A DNA stretch of 7,399 nucleotides from Chloroflexota bacterium (GCA_015222355.1 JADFVC010000277.1:1-7399), one strand, 5' to 3'. Shown: positions 1-7,088, counted from the stretch's first letter. A program made the numbers and translations. Notes: generated by a model not told the origin, from the sequence alone.

Positions 1-50
1 TCCTGAGGGCTTGTGTGAACTTTGGGTTGGGGGGGGTAATTTAGAAACAG

Positions 51-81
51 AAAAGGCATAGCCGATAGCCATGCCTTTTTT
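51..81 (-). terminator. Rho-independent terminator closing the avcD/small-gene unit
   Basis: A 9-bp perfect inverted repeat (51-59 with 71-79, AAAAGGCAT/ATGCCTTTT) flanks an 11-nt loop. Read on the minus strand it lies 20 nt after the stop codon of the small gene at 100-255 and is followed by a broken U-tract (TTTTCTGTTT). On the plus strand the same stem is followed by six T residues, so it could also stop transcription entering from the left. It is well placed as the end of the defence transcript. Confidence 0.75.
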
Positions 82-99
82 CTCTTGGAATTATTTGTC

Positions 100-255
100 T
101 TATGCTTCCTCTTGAGTCTGAAGGACCTCTAGTTCCACGTCGTTTTTAGGTGAGGTTTCGAGTTTTAAGGCATTCTTAAACGCATCTGGCAAAGACTTAT
201 ATTCTTCTGCAGCTTCCGTAATCCGCCTTTCGAGCCACCCCGTTTCGTAGGTCAC
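100..255 (-). CDS. Small acidic protein of unknown function downstream of the AvcD-like deaminase
   Basis: I do not recognise this 51-residue protein. It starts with GTG at 255 and ends with TAA at 100-102. The start is set by a near-ideal ribosome-binding site, AAGGAGGT at 268-261, five bases upstream; an overlapping GTG two bases earlier runs straight into TGA. The protein begins M-T-Y-E-T-G-W-L-E-R-R and ends in an acidic tail (V-E-L-E-V-L-Q-T-Q-E-E-A). It has about 12 acidic and 6 basic residues, one tryptophan, no cysteine, no signal peptide and no membrane segment. The first 32 residues look helical. It begins 71 nt after the deaminase stop and is followed directly by a terminator, so it is probably co-transcribed with avcD or has its own weak promoter in the gap. 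A role as accessory factor or regulator of the deaminase is only inferred from position. That it is a real gene is supported by the ribosome-binding site and terminator; homology is untested. Confidence 0.7.
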   Translation of the reverse strand: MTYETGWLERRITEAAEEYKSLPDAFKNALKLETSPKNDVELEVLQTQEEA

Positions 256-285
256 ACCCTACCTCCTTATTGAATTTTATGATGG

Positions 286-312
286 ATTATAGAAAATTTA
301 TTATACTTTGAA
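286..312 (-). promoter_or_regulatory. Possible weak promoter in the avcD-small gene gap
   Basis: The 71-nt AT-rich gap contains two exact TATAAT hexamers on the minus strand (305-300 and 291-286). The nearer one is preceded, at a short 15-nt spacing, by TTCAAA (312-307), a 4 of 6 match to the -35 consensus. AT-rich sequence produces such matches by chance, so read-through from avcD is at least as likely. Confidence 0.25.
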
Positions 313-326
313 CTTGATATGATTTT

Positions 327-1886
327 TTAAGACAAAAGTTTATCACGAGTTAGACCAAATTTGTATCTATTTTCTTCGGTTTCGTTGAGTTCTTTAAGTA
401 CGGCACTCTCTACCAAGAGATAGCTGTGAGACAAACTTTCTACTTGTGGGTAACTTTCTGCTCGTGTCCAATTGTAGATTTTACCATTGCTTAATTTCCG
501 CTTTTTCCCACCCATAGAGAAAAAAGCAATATATTTGCTTGGCGCTACCCCCTCAAAAGGTTTGAAGTTTACAGTAGATTCTCTATCGTTTGGAGAGTCG
601 ATTTCTATCATTTTACCATATAATTTTTTTGCCATACTTTTTGGGTAAGGTTCTATAAATACGACATTTTTTATCCCAGCAGAAATGATATGCCTAGCGC
701 ACATATGGCATGGGTAGGTAGTGCAATATAGAAACATGCCTTTTGTTGCAATCCCCCTTTTCGCAGCGTCAGTAATAGCATTCATTTCGGCATGTACAAT
801 TCGGCCAAATTCCAAGATACTAGAAATCCTAGCTTTTTTTAATGGTGCGTCTTCGAGGTAGATTGCTTCAGTGACCATTCCCGCGACATCAAGTGTTTCA
901 TATGTGTCATTTAACCACCCAGCCTTTTTTAATTTCTCCAAAGTTTCGGCAATGATTCTTTCCTTCATTTTAACACTTGGATCAAAACCGTTCTGGAAGT
1001 CTCTAAAATCTATATCTTCTTCTTCCGGCCAAGGACATCCTCCGTTTGCTTTTGGGACTTCATTACATCCCATAGAAAGAAGATTTCCATCGTCATCAAC
1101 GATGACAGCACCAACCTGCCGTGAGAGGTCTGCACTTCTTAAAGATGCGGTATTCGCTAAAAACATGGCATGCTCTTCTTTACTCGGAGTGTGAAATGGG
1201 TGACCAAACCAAAGTTCCAAGAGACGAGCAAGCTTAGGGCGCATTTTTTCTTTATCTTCATAACGGATGAAAAAGTCACCCAGAGGAAAAGTGCCTTGGA
1301 CATTTTGGCCAAATTTAGCACCAGTATTTTTTTGGTCTTTTTCAATTAACCTGGATGCTGCTGCTTTAAATGGTTCAATATTATCAACTGCTTTTGAGTC
1401 TGCAATCCTTTGAGCGAGATTATTTCGTCTTTCCTCTGTTGGTGAGTAGACAGAAATTAATAAAAAAGCATCGCCGTAAAGCTTTCTGAAAAATTTGACC
1501 TCTTCTTCTGTCTTTAATGACTTGATTACATATGCTTGTTTTTTTAAAGGTGATGACGGTGATCCCTTTTGTCTTCTGATTTCAGTGATGTTAACAACTG
1601 AAAGAATAGCTAATGCTTCTCCTCCCGCCTCTCCTCGGATTTTGTCGCCTAGGTTCATTAATTCGTCAATTCGGTTTTCCTCACCATTAAATTTCTTATA
1701 TTCCTCTTCCCATCGAGGCAAATCAGAGATCAATTCACTGATCACAATGCTCTTTGTTTGATAGTTGAAGGAAGTCAACTCATTTTCAAGGACCTCAGAC
1801 ACTAGGTTTAAATCGGTGCCAACTGCGGCGACAAGGCCAATGAAGATTTCACTGTCCCTTACTTTATGAAGAAAGTTTTCTGACAT
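327..1886 (-). CDS. avcD: Anti-phage dCTP/dCMP deaminase, AvcD-like (N-terminal P-loop domain plus C-terminal cytidine deaminase domain)
   Basis: A 519-residue protein with the AvcD/anti-phage dCTP deaminase layout. These enzymes deaminate dCTP and dCMP to the uracil forms during infection, starving phage replication in the cytoplasm. Residues 17-26 (GLVAAVGTDL) match the family's nucleotide-binding P-loop-like motif. The C-terminal half (about 236-450) is a zinc deaminase: strand motif RQVGAVIV from 256, catalytic HAE at 365-367 (zinc ligand H365, proton shuttle E367) and PCHMC at 392-396 giving zinc ligands C393 and C396. All catalytic residues are intact. The frame opens further upstream to an ATG at 1985, but I chose the ATG at 1886 because AGGAG lies 8 nt before it, the family motif follows shortly after, and the 33 extra residues fall inside a structured leader. 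Length agrees with V. cholerae AvcD (about 530 residues). It looks more AT-rich than the hsd genes, suggesting separate acquisition. In V. cholerae the activity is held off by the AvcI RNA encoded 5' of the gene. Confidence 0.9.
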   Translation of the reverse strand: MSENFLHKVRDSEIFIGLVAAVGTDLNLVSEVLENELTSFNYQTKSIVISELISDLPRWEEEYKKFNGEENRIDELMNLGDKIRGEAGGEALAILSVVNITEIRRQKGSPSSPLKKQAYVIKSLKTEEEVKFFRKLYGDAFLLISVYSPTEERRNNLAQRIADSKAVDNIEPFKAAASRLIEKDQKNTGAKFGQNVQGTFPLGDFFIRYEDKEKMRPKLARLLELWFGHPFHTPSKEEHAMFLANTASLRSADLSRQVGAVIVDDDGNLLSMGCNEVPKANGGCPWPEEEDIDFRDFQNGFDPSVKMKERIIAETLEKLKKAGWLNDTYETLDVAGMVTEAIYLEDAPLKKARISSILEFGRIVHAEMNAITDAAKRGIATKGMFLYCTTYPCHMCARHIISAGIKNVVFIEPYPKSMAKKLYGKMIEIDSPNDRESTVNFKPFEGVAPSKYIAFFSMGGKKRKLSNGKIYNWTRAESYPQVESLSHSYLLVESAVLKELNETEENRYKFGLTRDKLLS

Positions 1887-1893
1887 ATCTGTG

Positions 1894-1901
1894 TCTCCTG
1901 A
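1894..1901 (-). promoter_or_regulatory. Ribosome-binding site of avcD, complementary to an upstream hairpin loop
   Basis: On the minus strand this reads TCAGGAGA, with the AGGAG core 8 nt before the ATG at 1886. It fixes the deaminase start: the alternative ATG at 1985 has only a TAAGG directly abutting it. All eight bases are the exact reverse complement of the segment at 1970-1977 upstream, so the site could be masked by base pairing in the same RNA or by a separate RNA. Confidence 0.75.
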
Positions 1902-1958
1902 TCTAGTTAAATGCTTTTGTTGGCTGAGGTTAGTTATTCTAATGTCGTCACATTCAAT

Positions 1959-1988
1959 AGAATGGGTATTCAGGAGAAAGCCCATCCT
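1959..1988 (-). promoter_or_regulatory. RNA hairpin displaying an anti-ribosome-binding-site loop
   Basis: Read on the minus strand, AGGATGGG (1988-1981) pairs with CCCATTCT (1966-1959): eight base pairs including one G-U. The 14-nt loop (1980-1967) contains TCTCCTGA (1977-1970), which is perfectly complementary to TCAGGAGA at the avcD ribosome-binding site, with 68 nt between the two segments. A stem presenting such a loop is typical of antisense and translational-control RNAs. Function is inference; the complementarity is read directly. Confidence 0.5.
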
Positions 1989-2029
1989 TAGATAAAGTCA
2001 CTGACACACATCTTCCTTAGTCCTTCAAT

Positions 2030-4453
2030 CTATTTAATGTTGGGGCGATTTACCCGAGCATACAAATGCTGCTGAAACCCAACAAACGTTTCTCTAATCA
2101 ACTGTGCCCCGCCAAGTTGCTCCGCTGCATCGTAGGCATTGCCGTATTTCAATTCCAGCAACCCCGGCAGTTTGGCAAGATCAAGTTCACCGACACCTTC
2201 TTTGATGTATTCGCCTAAGACAAACTCCAGGAAAGCCTGCTGTTTCTCTTCGTGGTTAGTGAGAATTTCCCCTTTGTGAGTATCTACACGTTCTTCTCTG
2301 CTGATTGGTGACAAGGCAAAGGCAATGTAGGCCAGCACGTCAAACACATCGCTGTTTTCAGCGTTGATCATGGAACGAGCTTCGGCAAGCTGTTCTTCTC
2401 CGAAACCTTTTTCTGCCAATCCGTCCAGTAAGGCTTTACGGGTGCCTGGTTGTCCCCAAAGGGCACGCAGCTCGTCCTCATCCTTAAATAGCCCCGGCAG
2501 TTCACCGTACAGGTGTTCGATAAATTCCTTTGCCGACATAGGCTTGCCATCGGGACTCCAGAAGGTTGTCGCCATGATGTGCTGAATGGTGCGCTCTTTG
2601 CCGTCAGCCAGTTTGATTTTGGCCTTCTTTATACATACACAGGGTCGTTGACCGCATTTCGGGCAGGGTTCCTTTTCGCAGCTACAGGGATCATCCCCGC
2701 ACACCGGGCAAGGCTCTTTCTCACAAGTGCAGGGGAAGTTGCCGCATTTTTGACAGGGTTCTTTGCTACAGGTACATGGGTAGTTTCCGCACGTGTCGCA
2801 TGGTTCCGGTTCAATTGGTTCACCATCCCACTCTTCATCATTGAAGTGTTTATAGGCTTCCACAAAATCGTAGATGGTGAAGTAGTCCTTGTCGTCAAAC
2901 AGCCGAGTTCCGCGCCCGATGATCTGTTTAAATTCAATCATCTGCTTGATGGGGCGCATCAAGACAATATTGCGGATATTCCGGGCATCTACACCGGTTG
3001 AGAGTTTTTGTGAGGTGGTCAGGATGGTGGGGATAGTCTTTTCGTTATCCTGAAAGACACGGAGCCAGCGTTCGCCCTCGGCTCCATCATTGGCGGTCAC
3101 CCGCGTACAATAGTTCGGATCGGTGCTGGTTTTCATCTGATTGATCAGGTCACGCACCGCCAGGGCATGGACTTGGGTCGCGCAGAAGACCAAGGTTTTT
3201 TGCTTCTGGTCGATCATCTCCATAAAGAGCTTAACCCGGTAGGCTTCACGTTCCTTGATCTCAATAACTCGGTTGAAATCATCTTCTTCGTAGAGCTTAC
3301 CTTCTTCAATCTCCCCTTCGATGATGGTGTCGTCTGAGGTATAGATGTAATCATCAAGGGTCGTGGCAATCTGCTTCACCTTGAAGGGTGTCAGGTAGCC
3401 GTCATTGATCCCTTCCTTGAGTGAATAGATGTAGACCGGCTCACCAAAGTAGAGATAGGTATCGGTATTGCCTTCACGCTTGGGGGTGGCCGTTAAGCCC
3501 AATTGTACAGCAGGCGAGAAATACTCCATGATGCCCCGCCAGTTGCTTTCATCATTCGCCCCGCCACGGTGACACTCATCTATCACGATGAAGTCAAAGA
3601 AGTCGGGTGGGTAGTCGCCAAAGCTGGGTGCGGGATTACCTTCTGCATCACGCCCCGACATGAAGGTTTGAAAGATGGTGAAGAACACGCTGCCGTTTTT
3701 AGGAACCATCCCTTTTTTACGGATGATTGCTGGATCGATGCGCACCAAGGCATCTTCAGGGAATGCGGAGAAGGCATTGTAAGCCTGATCAGCCAGAATG
3801 TTACGATCTGCCAAAAACAGGATGCGCGGACGACTTTTACCCTCTCGGGTCAAGTTCCATCGGCTCTGAAACAGTTTCCACGCCAACTGAAAAGCTATAA
3901 AGGTTTTACCCGTGCCGGTCGCCAGGGTCAGCAGAATGCGAGGTTCACCAGCCGCAATTGCTTCCAGTGTCTTGTCGATGGCATTGTGCTGGTAGTAGCG
4001 AGCTTCCCAGGTTCCACCTTTATCCTCAAAAGGAACATCGGCAAAGCGGTTGCGCCATTCGTTCTCTTCGGCATAGGTCATGGCCCAGAGTTCGTCCGGA
4101 CTGGGGTAGTGGGTGACGCACCCTTCCTTGCCAGTCTGCATGTCGATCTGGTAGATACCGTCGCCGTTGGTCGAATAGGTGAAACGGGTCTGCAGTTTCT
4201 CGGCGTATTTCTTGGCCTGCCCAACCCCTTCGGTATCGGGCAGATCGCGCCGCTTGGCTTCGATGACCGCCAGCTTCTGACCGCGATAGACCAGCACGTA
4301 GTCGGCAATGTCCTGTTTCGACCGCTTACTCGCACCCTGCAGCCGTCCCAGTGTGATGACTTCACGACGGATACGACTGCCTTCGACAACTCCCCAGCCA
4401 GCAGCTTTCAGAGCGGGGTCGATCAGTTCGGCGCGGGTTTCGGCTTCGTTCAT
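2030..4453 (-). CDS. hsdR: Type I restriction endonuclease, R (HsdR) subunit, EcoEI-like
   Basis: An 807-residue motor and nuclease subunit. With HsdM and HsdS it translocates DNA using ATP and cleaves far from an unmethylated recognition site. Domains in order: an N-terminal PD-(D/E)xK nuclease with D51 and the E65-A-K67 motif; helicase lobe 1 with Walker A ATGTGKT (178-184), DECH (292-295) and TATP (321-324); lobe 2 with STGVDA (485-490) and motif VI QIIGRGTRL (510-518); then four tandem 15-residue cysteine repeats (551-610); and a helical C-terminal part (about 611-807) that should dock on the methyltransferase. Length and layout resemble the EcoEI (type IB) R subunits. The start ATG at 4453 overlaps the hsdS stop by 4 nt (ATGA), so translation is coupled, and the N-terminus looks complete. 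No frameshift or missing catalytic residue is seen. There is no evident terminator after the gene, leaving read-through toward avcD possible. Confidence 0.95.
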   Translation of the reverse strand: MNEAETRAELIDPALKAAGWGVVEGSRIRREVITLGRLQGASKRSKQDIADYVLVYRGQKLAVIEAKRRDLPDTEGVGQAKKYAEKLQTRFTYSTNGDGIYQIDMQTGKEGCVTHYPSPDELWAMTYAEENEWRNRFADVPFEDKGGTWEARYYQHNAIDKTLEAIAAGEPRILLTLATGTGKTFIAFQLAWKLFQSRWNLTREGKSRPRILFLADRNILADQAYNAFSAFPEDALVRIDPAIIRKKGMVPKNGSVFFTIFQTFMSGRDAEGNPAPSFGDYPPDFFDFIVIDECHRGGANDESNWRGIMEYFSPAVQLGLTATPKREGNTDTYLYFGEPVYIYSLKEGINDGYLTPFKVKQIATTLDDYIYTSDDTIIEGEIEEGKLYEEDDFNRVIEIKEREAYRVKLFMEMIDQKQKTLVFCATQVHALAVRDLINQMKTSTDPNYCTRVTANDGAEGERWLRVFQDNEKTIPTILTTSQKLSTGVDARNIRNIVLMRPIKQMIEFKQIIGRGTRLFDDKDYFTIYDFVEAYKHFNDEEWDGEPIEPEPCDTCGNYPCTCSKEPCQKCGNFPCTCEKEPCPVCGDDPCSCEKEPCPKCGQRPCVCIKKAKIKLADGKERTIQHIMATTFWSPDGKPMSAKEFIEHLYGELPGLFKDEDELRALWGQPGTRKALLDGLAEKGFGEEQLAEARSMINAENSDVFDVLAYIAFALSPISREERVDTHKGEILTNHEEKQQAFLEFVLGEYIKEGVGELDLAKLPGLLELKYGNAYDAAEQLGGAQLIRETFVGFQQHLYARVNRPNIK
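2624..2803 (-). repeat. Four 45-bp coding repeats encoding a cysteine-rich insert in HsdR
   Basis: Residues 551-610 of HsdR are four consecutive 15-residue units of pattern P-C-x2-C-G-x2-P-C-x-C-x-K-x with no spacer: PCDTCGNYPCTCSKE, PCQKCGNFPCTCEKE, PCPVCGDDPCSCEKE, PCPKCGQRPCVCIKK. The 16 cysteines (552/555/560/562, repeated every 15 residues) are arranged like zinc-binding CxxC knuckles. The block sits between the helicase core and the C-terminal domain. Units are similar rather than identical, so this is an old duplication rather than a slippage artefact. Confidence 0.9.
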
Positions 4454-5628
4454 GCGACGGCCTCTTCAAGTGTTTTTTCGGGCAGGGCAGTGAGTTCGCC
4501 TGCGAAGGCTTTTTGCAGGATGGATTGTTTGAGTTCGGCGAGTGTTTCGAGCTTTTGTTGATAGATGGACTCTAGCAATTGCGTCTCTGTTTGAAGAGTA
4601 TCCAATTTATCAACAATACTATTCTGATCACAGATGCTTTTGGGGAGCCAAACAGTCAATGCATTCCATTTTGACTTATTGATAATGGGGAGTGTGGCCT
4701 GACCAGCATTTGACAACACACGGCTCTGAAAGTTGACTGTACGCATTTGGTAATAGATAAACTTATGCGACACTCCAGCTGCTGGTGTTAGCGTATTGAT
4801 TTGCTGATTAGTCGTTACATCTCGATCGCTCCATCCGCATTTGCCAATCGTTGCTCCAATACAAACCATCAATGTCGAACCGGCAACGACTTTGCGAGCG
4901 GAGGTTAGCCCTTCCTCGCTGAGTCCTTGATTTTCATAATCTAACGATCCACCTTGTTCAAAGTCTGCAGGCTTTATAAACGGAATGTAGTTGCCATAGT
5001 TAGCCTTGTTAGAAGTTTTAGGGGTTGAACCCGTCTGCGTTGCCCCTATGTCCCCGAGTTTCTTCTCCACCCACCCATCACCCTTCTGGGTGAAAATGGC
5101 ATTCAGATAGCTTTCAAACAGCTCACGGGCATTGGCGAGGTTCTTCTCGGTATTGGCGACCGCCGCATCGATCCCCGCAAAGGCTTCATCGAGAATGGCG
5201 ACAATGCGCTTTTGTTCGGTGAGGGGTGGAAAAGGAACAGTAATAGAATTGAGAGATTTTTGATTGAGCTTTGGCTGCGCCATCCCACTCACATATGGCT
5301 CAAGCGAGATAGAATTAAGGTAATACTCAATGAATCGCTGGGAGTCCATGTCTTCAAATCGAAGAACGTGGGCATGGTTGTTTACCCATGTCTTACCAGA
5401 GATTGAGAATGCGATCGGGTAGGTGCGCGCTAGTAAATTTGCACCATCTTCGGACACCAAAAGCAGATCTTCATCGAATAGGTAATCAGCCACATGATCC
5501 ACAACACCAGATGCACCGTAGTATGGGATTGGGCCACTCAATCTTTTTGATTTAGTTATGGGAACCCGCTTGCTGTCTAGGTTCTCGCACACTATTCCAA
5601 GTTGCTTATATTCCCACCCTACTGTCAT
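4450..5628 (-). CDS. hsdS: Type I restriction-modification specificity (HsdS) subunit
   Basis: A 392-residue DNA-recognition subunit with the usual two target-recognition domains, each reading one half of a split target. TRD1 (about 1-133) has the family pattern IPYYGASGVVDHV (34-46), the EDGANL segment (60-65) and WVNNHAHVL (81-89). The first conserved spacer helix (134-180) starts at PLTEQKRIVAILDEAF. TRD2 (about 186-335) opens with a family-like stretch, KKLGDIGATQTGSTPK (189-204), continuing to IPFIKPADF. The second helix (about 338-378) ends in LKQSILQKAFAGEL. The two helices form the coiled coil that sets the spacing between half-sites and binds HsdM. The ATG at 5628 overlaps the hsdM stop by 4 nt (ATGA), with GGGAG a few bases before it. 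The segments encoding the two TRDs look richer in A+T than the helix-coding segment, consistent with domain exchange. The recognition sequence cannot be read from the protein. Confidence 0.93.
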   Translation of the reverse strand: MTVGWEYKQLGIVCENLDSKRVPITKSKRLSGPIPYYGASGVVDHVADYLFDEDLLLVSEDGANLLARTYPIAFSISGKTWVNNHAHVLRFEDMDSQRFIEYYLNSISLEPYVSGMAQPKLNQKSLNSITVPFPPLTEQKRIVAILDEAFAGIDAAVANTEKNLANARELFESYLNAIFTQKGDGWVEKKLGDIGATQTGSTPKTSNKANYGNYIPFIKPADFEQGGSLDYENQGLSEEGLTSARKVVAGSTLMVCIGATIGKCGWSDRDVTTNQQINTLTPAAGVSHKFIYYQMRTVNFQSRVLSNAGQATLPIINKSKWNALTVWLPKSICDQNSIVDKLDTLQTETQLLESIYQQKLETLAELKQSILQKAFAGELTALPEKTLEEAVA

Positions 5629-7088
5629 ACCATCTCCCGAATCCCGGCAAGAATCTCGGCACTCTCAGCATCCAGAGCCGCAATCTCATCCAGAATCTCC
5701 TGCGGATCACGCAGCGGAGCTTCCTCTTCCTTGTTCGGGTTCTTTACCGACAGATCAAAGCTGGCCTGATCAATCTCTTGCACATCCACCGACCACGATT
5801 TATCCGACTCGGCAAAGCTGGCCTGCAGTGCGACAAACTCTTTCAGATCCCCATCATTCAGCGCATTGGTCTTGCCGAGGTTACGACCCGGATCAAGCTG
5901 GTAATACCAGACCTTGCGGGTGGGCGCACCTTTTTCAAAACAGAGCACCACAGTCTTCACCCCAGCGCCAAGGAAGGTTCCACCGGGACAATCGAGTACC
6001 GTATGCAGGTTGCAGCTTTCAAGCAGCTCTTGCCGTAGGGCGCGGGAGGCGTTGTCCGAGTTGGAGAGGAAGGTGTTCTTGATCACCACCGCCGCCCGGC
6101 CACCGGCCTTGAGAGACTTGATGAAATGCTGCAGAAACAGAAATGCCGTCTCGCCGGTCTTGATCGGGAAGTTCTGCTGCACCTCCTTGCGCTCTTTGCC
6201 ACCGAAGGGAGGATTGGCCAGGATCACATCGAAGCGATCTTTTTCCTGAATATCGCTGATGTTCTCGGCCAGGGTGTTGGTGTGGATGATATTGGGCGCA
6301 TCGATGCCATGCAGGATCATGTTCATGATCGCAATGACATAGGCGAGGCTCTTCTTCTCTTTACCGTAAAAGGTCTTGGTCCGCAGGGTCTCCAGTTGGC
6401 TGGTAGTCAGCTTGCCGCCGTCTTGTGGATGACGCAGGTAATCGTGCGACTCACACAAAAAGCCCGCCGAACCAACGGCACCATCATAAATACGCTCACC
6501 GATCTGTGGCTTGGTCACCTGAATCATGGCGCGGATCAATGGCCGGGGGGTGTAATACTCACCACCATTACGACCAGCGTTGCCCATGTTTTTGATCTTA
6601 ACTTCGTACAGGTGCGAAAGCTCGTGCTTCTCTTTCTGCGAACGGAACCGCAGACTATCCATCAACTCCAGCGCATCACGCAGACTGTAGCCGCTGCGGA
6701 ACTTGTTCTTAATCTCCCCGAAGATCTCACCAATTTTGTACTCGATAGTATCTGGACTGGTCGCCCGCTGCTTGAATCCTTTGAGGTAGGGAAACAGCTT
6801 ATTATCAACGAACTCAATCAGATCATCCCCGGTCAGCGCGGTGTCGTGATCGAAGGAGCCATCCGCCTTTTTCGGTGCCGCCCACTTCGACCACTGGTGC
6901 TTTCCGTCGATGATGAAGTCATAAGGCTTGCCCTCAAGCTCGGCCCGCATGCCCCGTTCCTGCTCCAGATCATCAAGGTATTTCAAAAACAGCATCCACG
7001 ATGACTGCTCAGTATAATCCAGTTCAGACGAACAGCCCGCTTCTTTCCAGAGGACATCATCGATATTTTTAAAGGTTTGTGTGAACAT
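5625..7088 (-). CDS. hsdM: Type I restriction-modification DNA methyltransferase (HsdM) subunit, N6-adenine
   Basis: A 487-residue S-adenosylmethionine-dependent subunit that, as two HsdM with one HsdS, methylates adenines in the target and protects host DNA. An N-terminal helical bundle (about 1-150; QSSWMLFLKYLDDLE at 28-42) precedes the catalytic domain: motif X region GEYYTPRPLI (176-185), motif I DGAVGSAGF (202-210), and motif IV NPPF (292-295), the mark of N6-adenine methylation. VVIKNTFLSN (334-343) and the CPGGTF segment (367-372) are family-typical. The usual cysteine of motif I (D-x-A-C-G) is valine here; the catalytic NPPF is intact, so activity is expected. The start ATG at 7088 has AAGGA five bases upstream. 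Length is normal for the EcoEI-like group. It is the first gene of the coupled hsdM-hsdS-hsdR operon, so methylase is translated before nuclease, the usual safe order. Confidence 0.95.
   Translation of the reverse strand: MFTQTFKNIDDVLWKEAGCSSELDYTEQSSWMLFLKYLDDLEQERGMRAELEGKPYDFIIDGKHQWSKWAAPKKADGSFDHDTALTGDDLIEFVDNKLFPYLKGFKQRATSPDTIEYKIGEIFGEIKNKFRSGYSLRDALELMDSLRFRSQKEKHELSHLYEVKIKNMGNAGRNGGEYYTPRPLIRAMIQVTKPQIGERIYDGAVGSAGFLCESHDYLRHPQDGGKLTTSQLETLRTKTFYGKEKKSLAYVIAIMNMILHGIDAPNIIHTNTLAENISDIQEKDRFDVILANPPFGGKERKEVQQNFPIKTGETAFLFLQHFIKSLKAGGRAAVVIKNTFLSNSDNASRALRQELLESCNLHTVLDCPGGTFLGAGVKTVVLCFEKGAPTRKVWYYQLDPGRNLGKTNALNDGDLKEFVALQASFAESDKSWSVDVQEIDQASFDLSVKNPNKEEEAPLRDPQEILDEIAALDAESAEILAGIREMV

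Larger units (their letters stand above)
1887..2029 (-). ncRNA. Candidate AvcI-like antitoxin RNA or regulatory leader of avcD
   Basis: This is the whole 143-nt gap between the hsdR stop and the avcD start. In V. cholerae the small RNA antitoxin AvcI is encoded immediately 5' of avcD and keeps the enzyme inactive; its loss after phage-induced transcription shut-off releases the toxin. The gap here is in the corresponding place and contains a defined hairpin (1959-1988) with a loop complementary to the avcD ribosome-binding site. I see no convincing promoter in it and no terminator after hsdR, so it could equally be a 5' untranslated leader on an hsdR-avcD transcript. No sequence comparison with known AvcI was possible. 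RNA ends are not determined; the coordinates are just the gap. Confidence 0.35.

Noticed and set aside
11..20. TTGTGTGAAC repeated at 7077-7086, considered as attachment sites bounding an island
   Set aside because: A 10-bp match is expected by chance many times in a window this long, and the second copy is inside the hsdM coding sequence. No integrase or tRNA gene is present.
29..36. Run of eight G residues
   Set aside because: It lies outside any gene, beyond the terminator, so there is no evidence for phase variation of a product.
1988..2011. Seven-codon leader peptide frame (MCVSDFI) upstream of avcD
   Set aside because: The AAGGA before its ATG is only 2 nt away, too close for good initiation, and the peptide has no runs of one amino acid that would suggest attenuation.
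2624..2803. Possible CRISPR-like array because of regular 45-bp spacing
   Set aside because: The period is explained by in-frame protein repeats within hsdR; units are contiguous with no spacers.
3503..4561. Long plus-strand open frame (352 codons) opposite hsdR and the hsdS end
   Set aside because: It is antisense to a gene with full helicase and nuclease motifs, has no recognisable domain, and runs over the hsdS-hsdR junction; it is a frame shadow.
6126..7004. Plus-strand open frame (292 codons) opposite hsdM
   Set aside because: It is antisense to a clear methyltransferase gene, has no motif or ribosome-binding site, and arises from hsdM codon usage.
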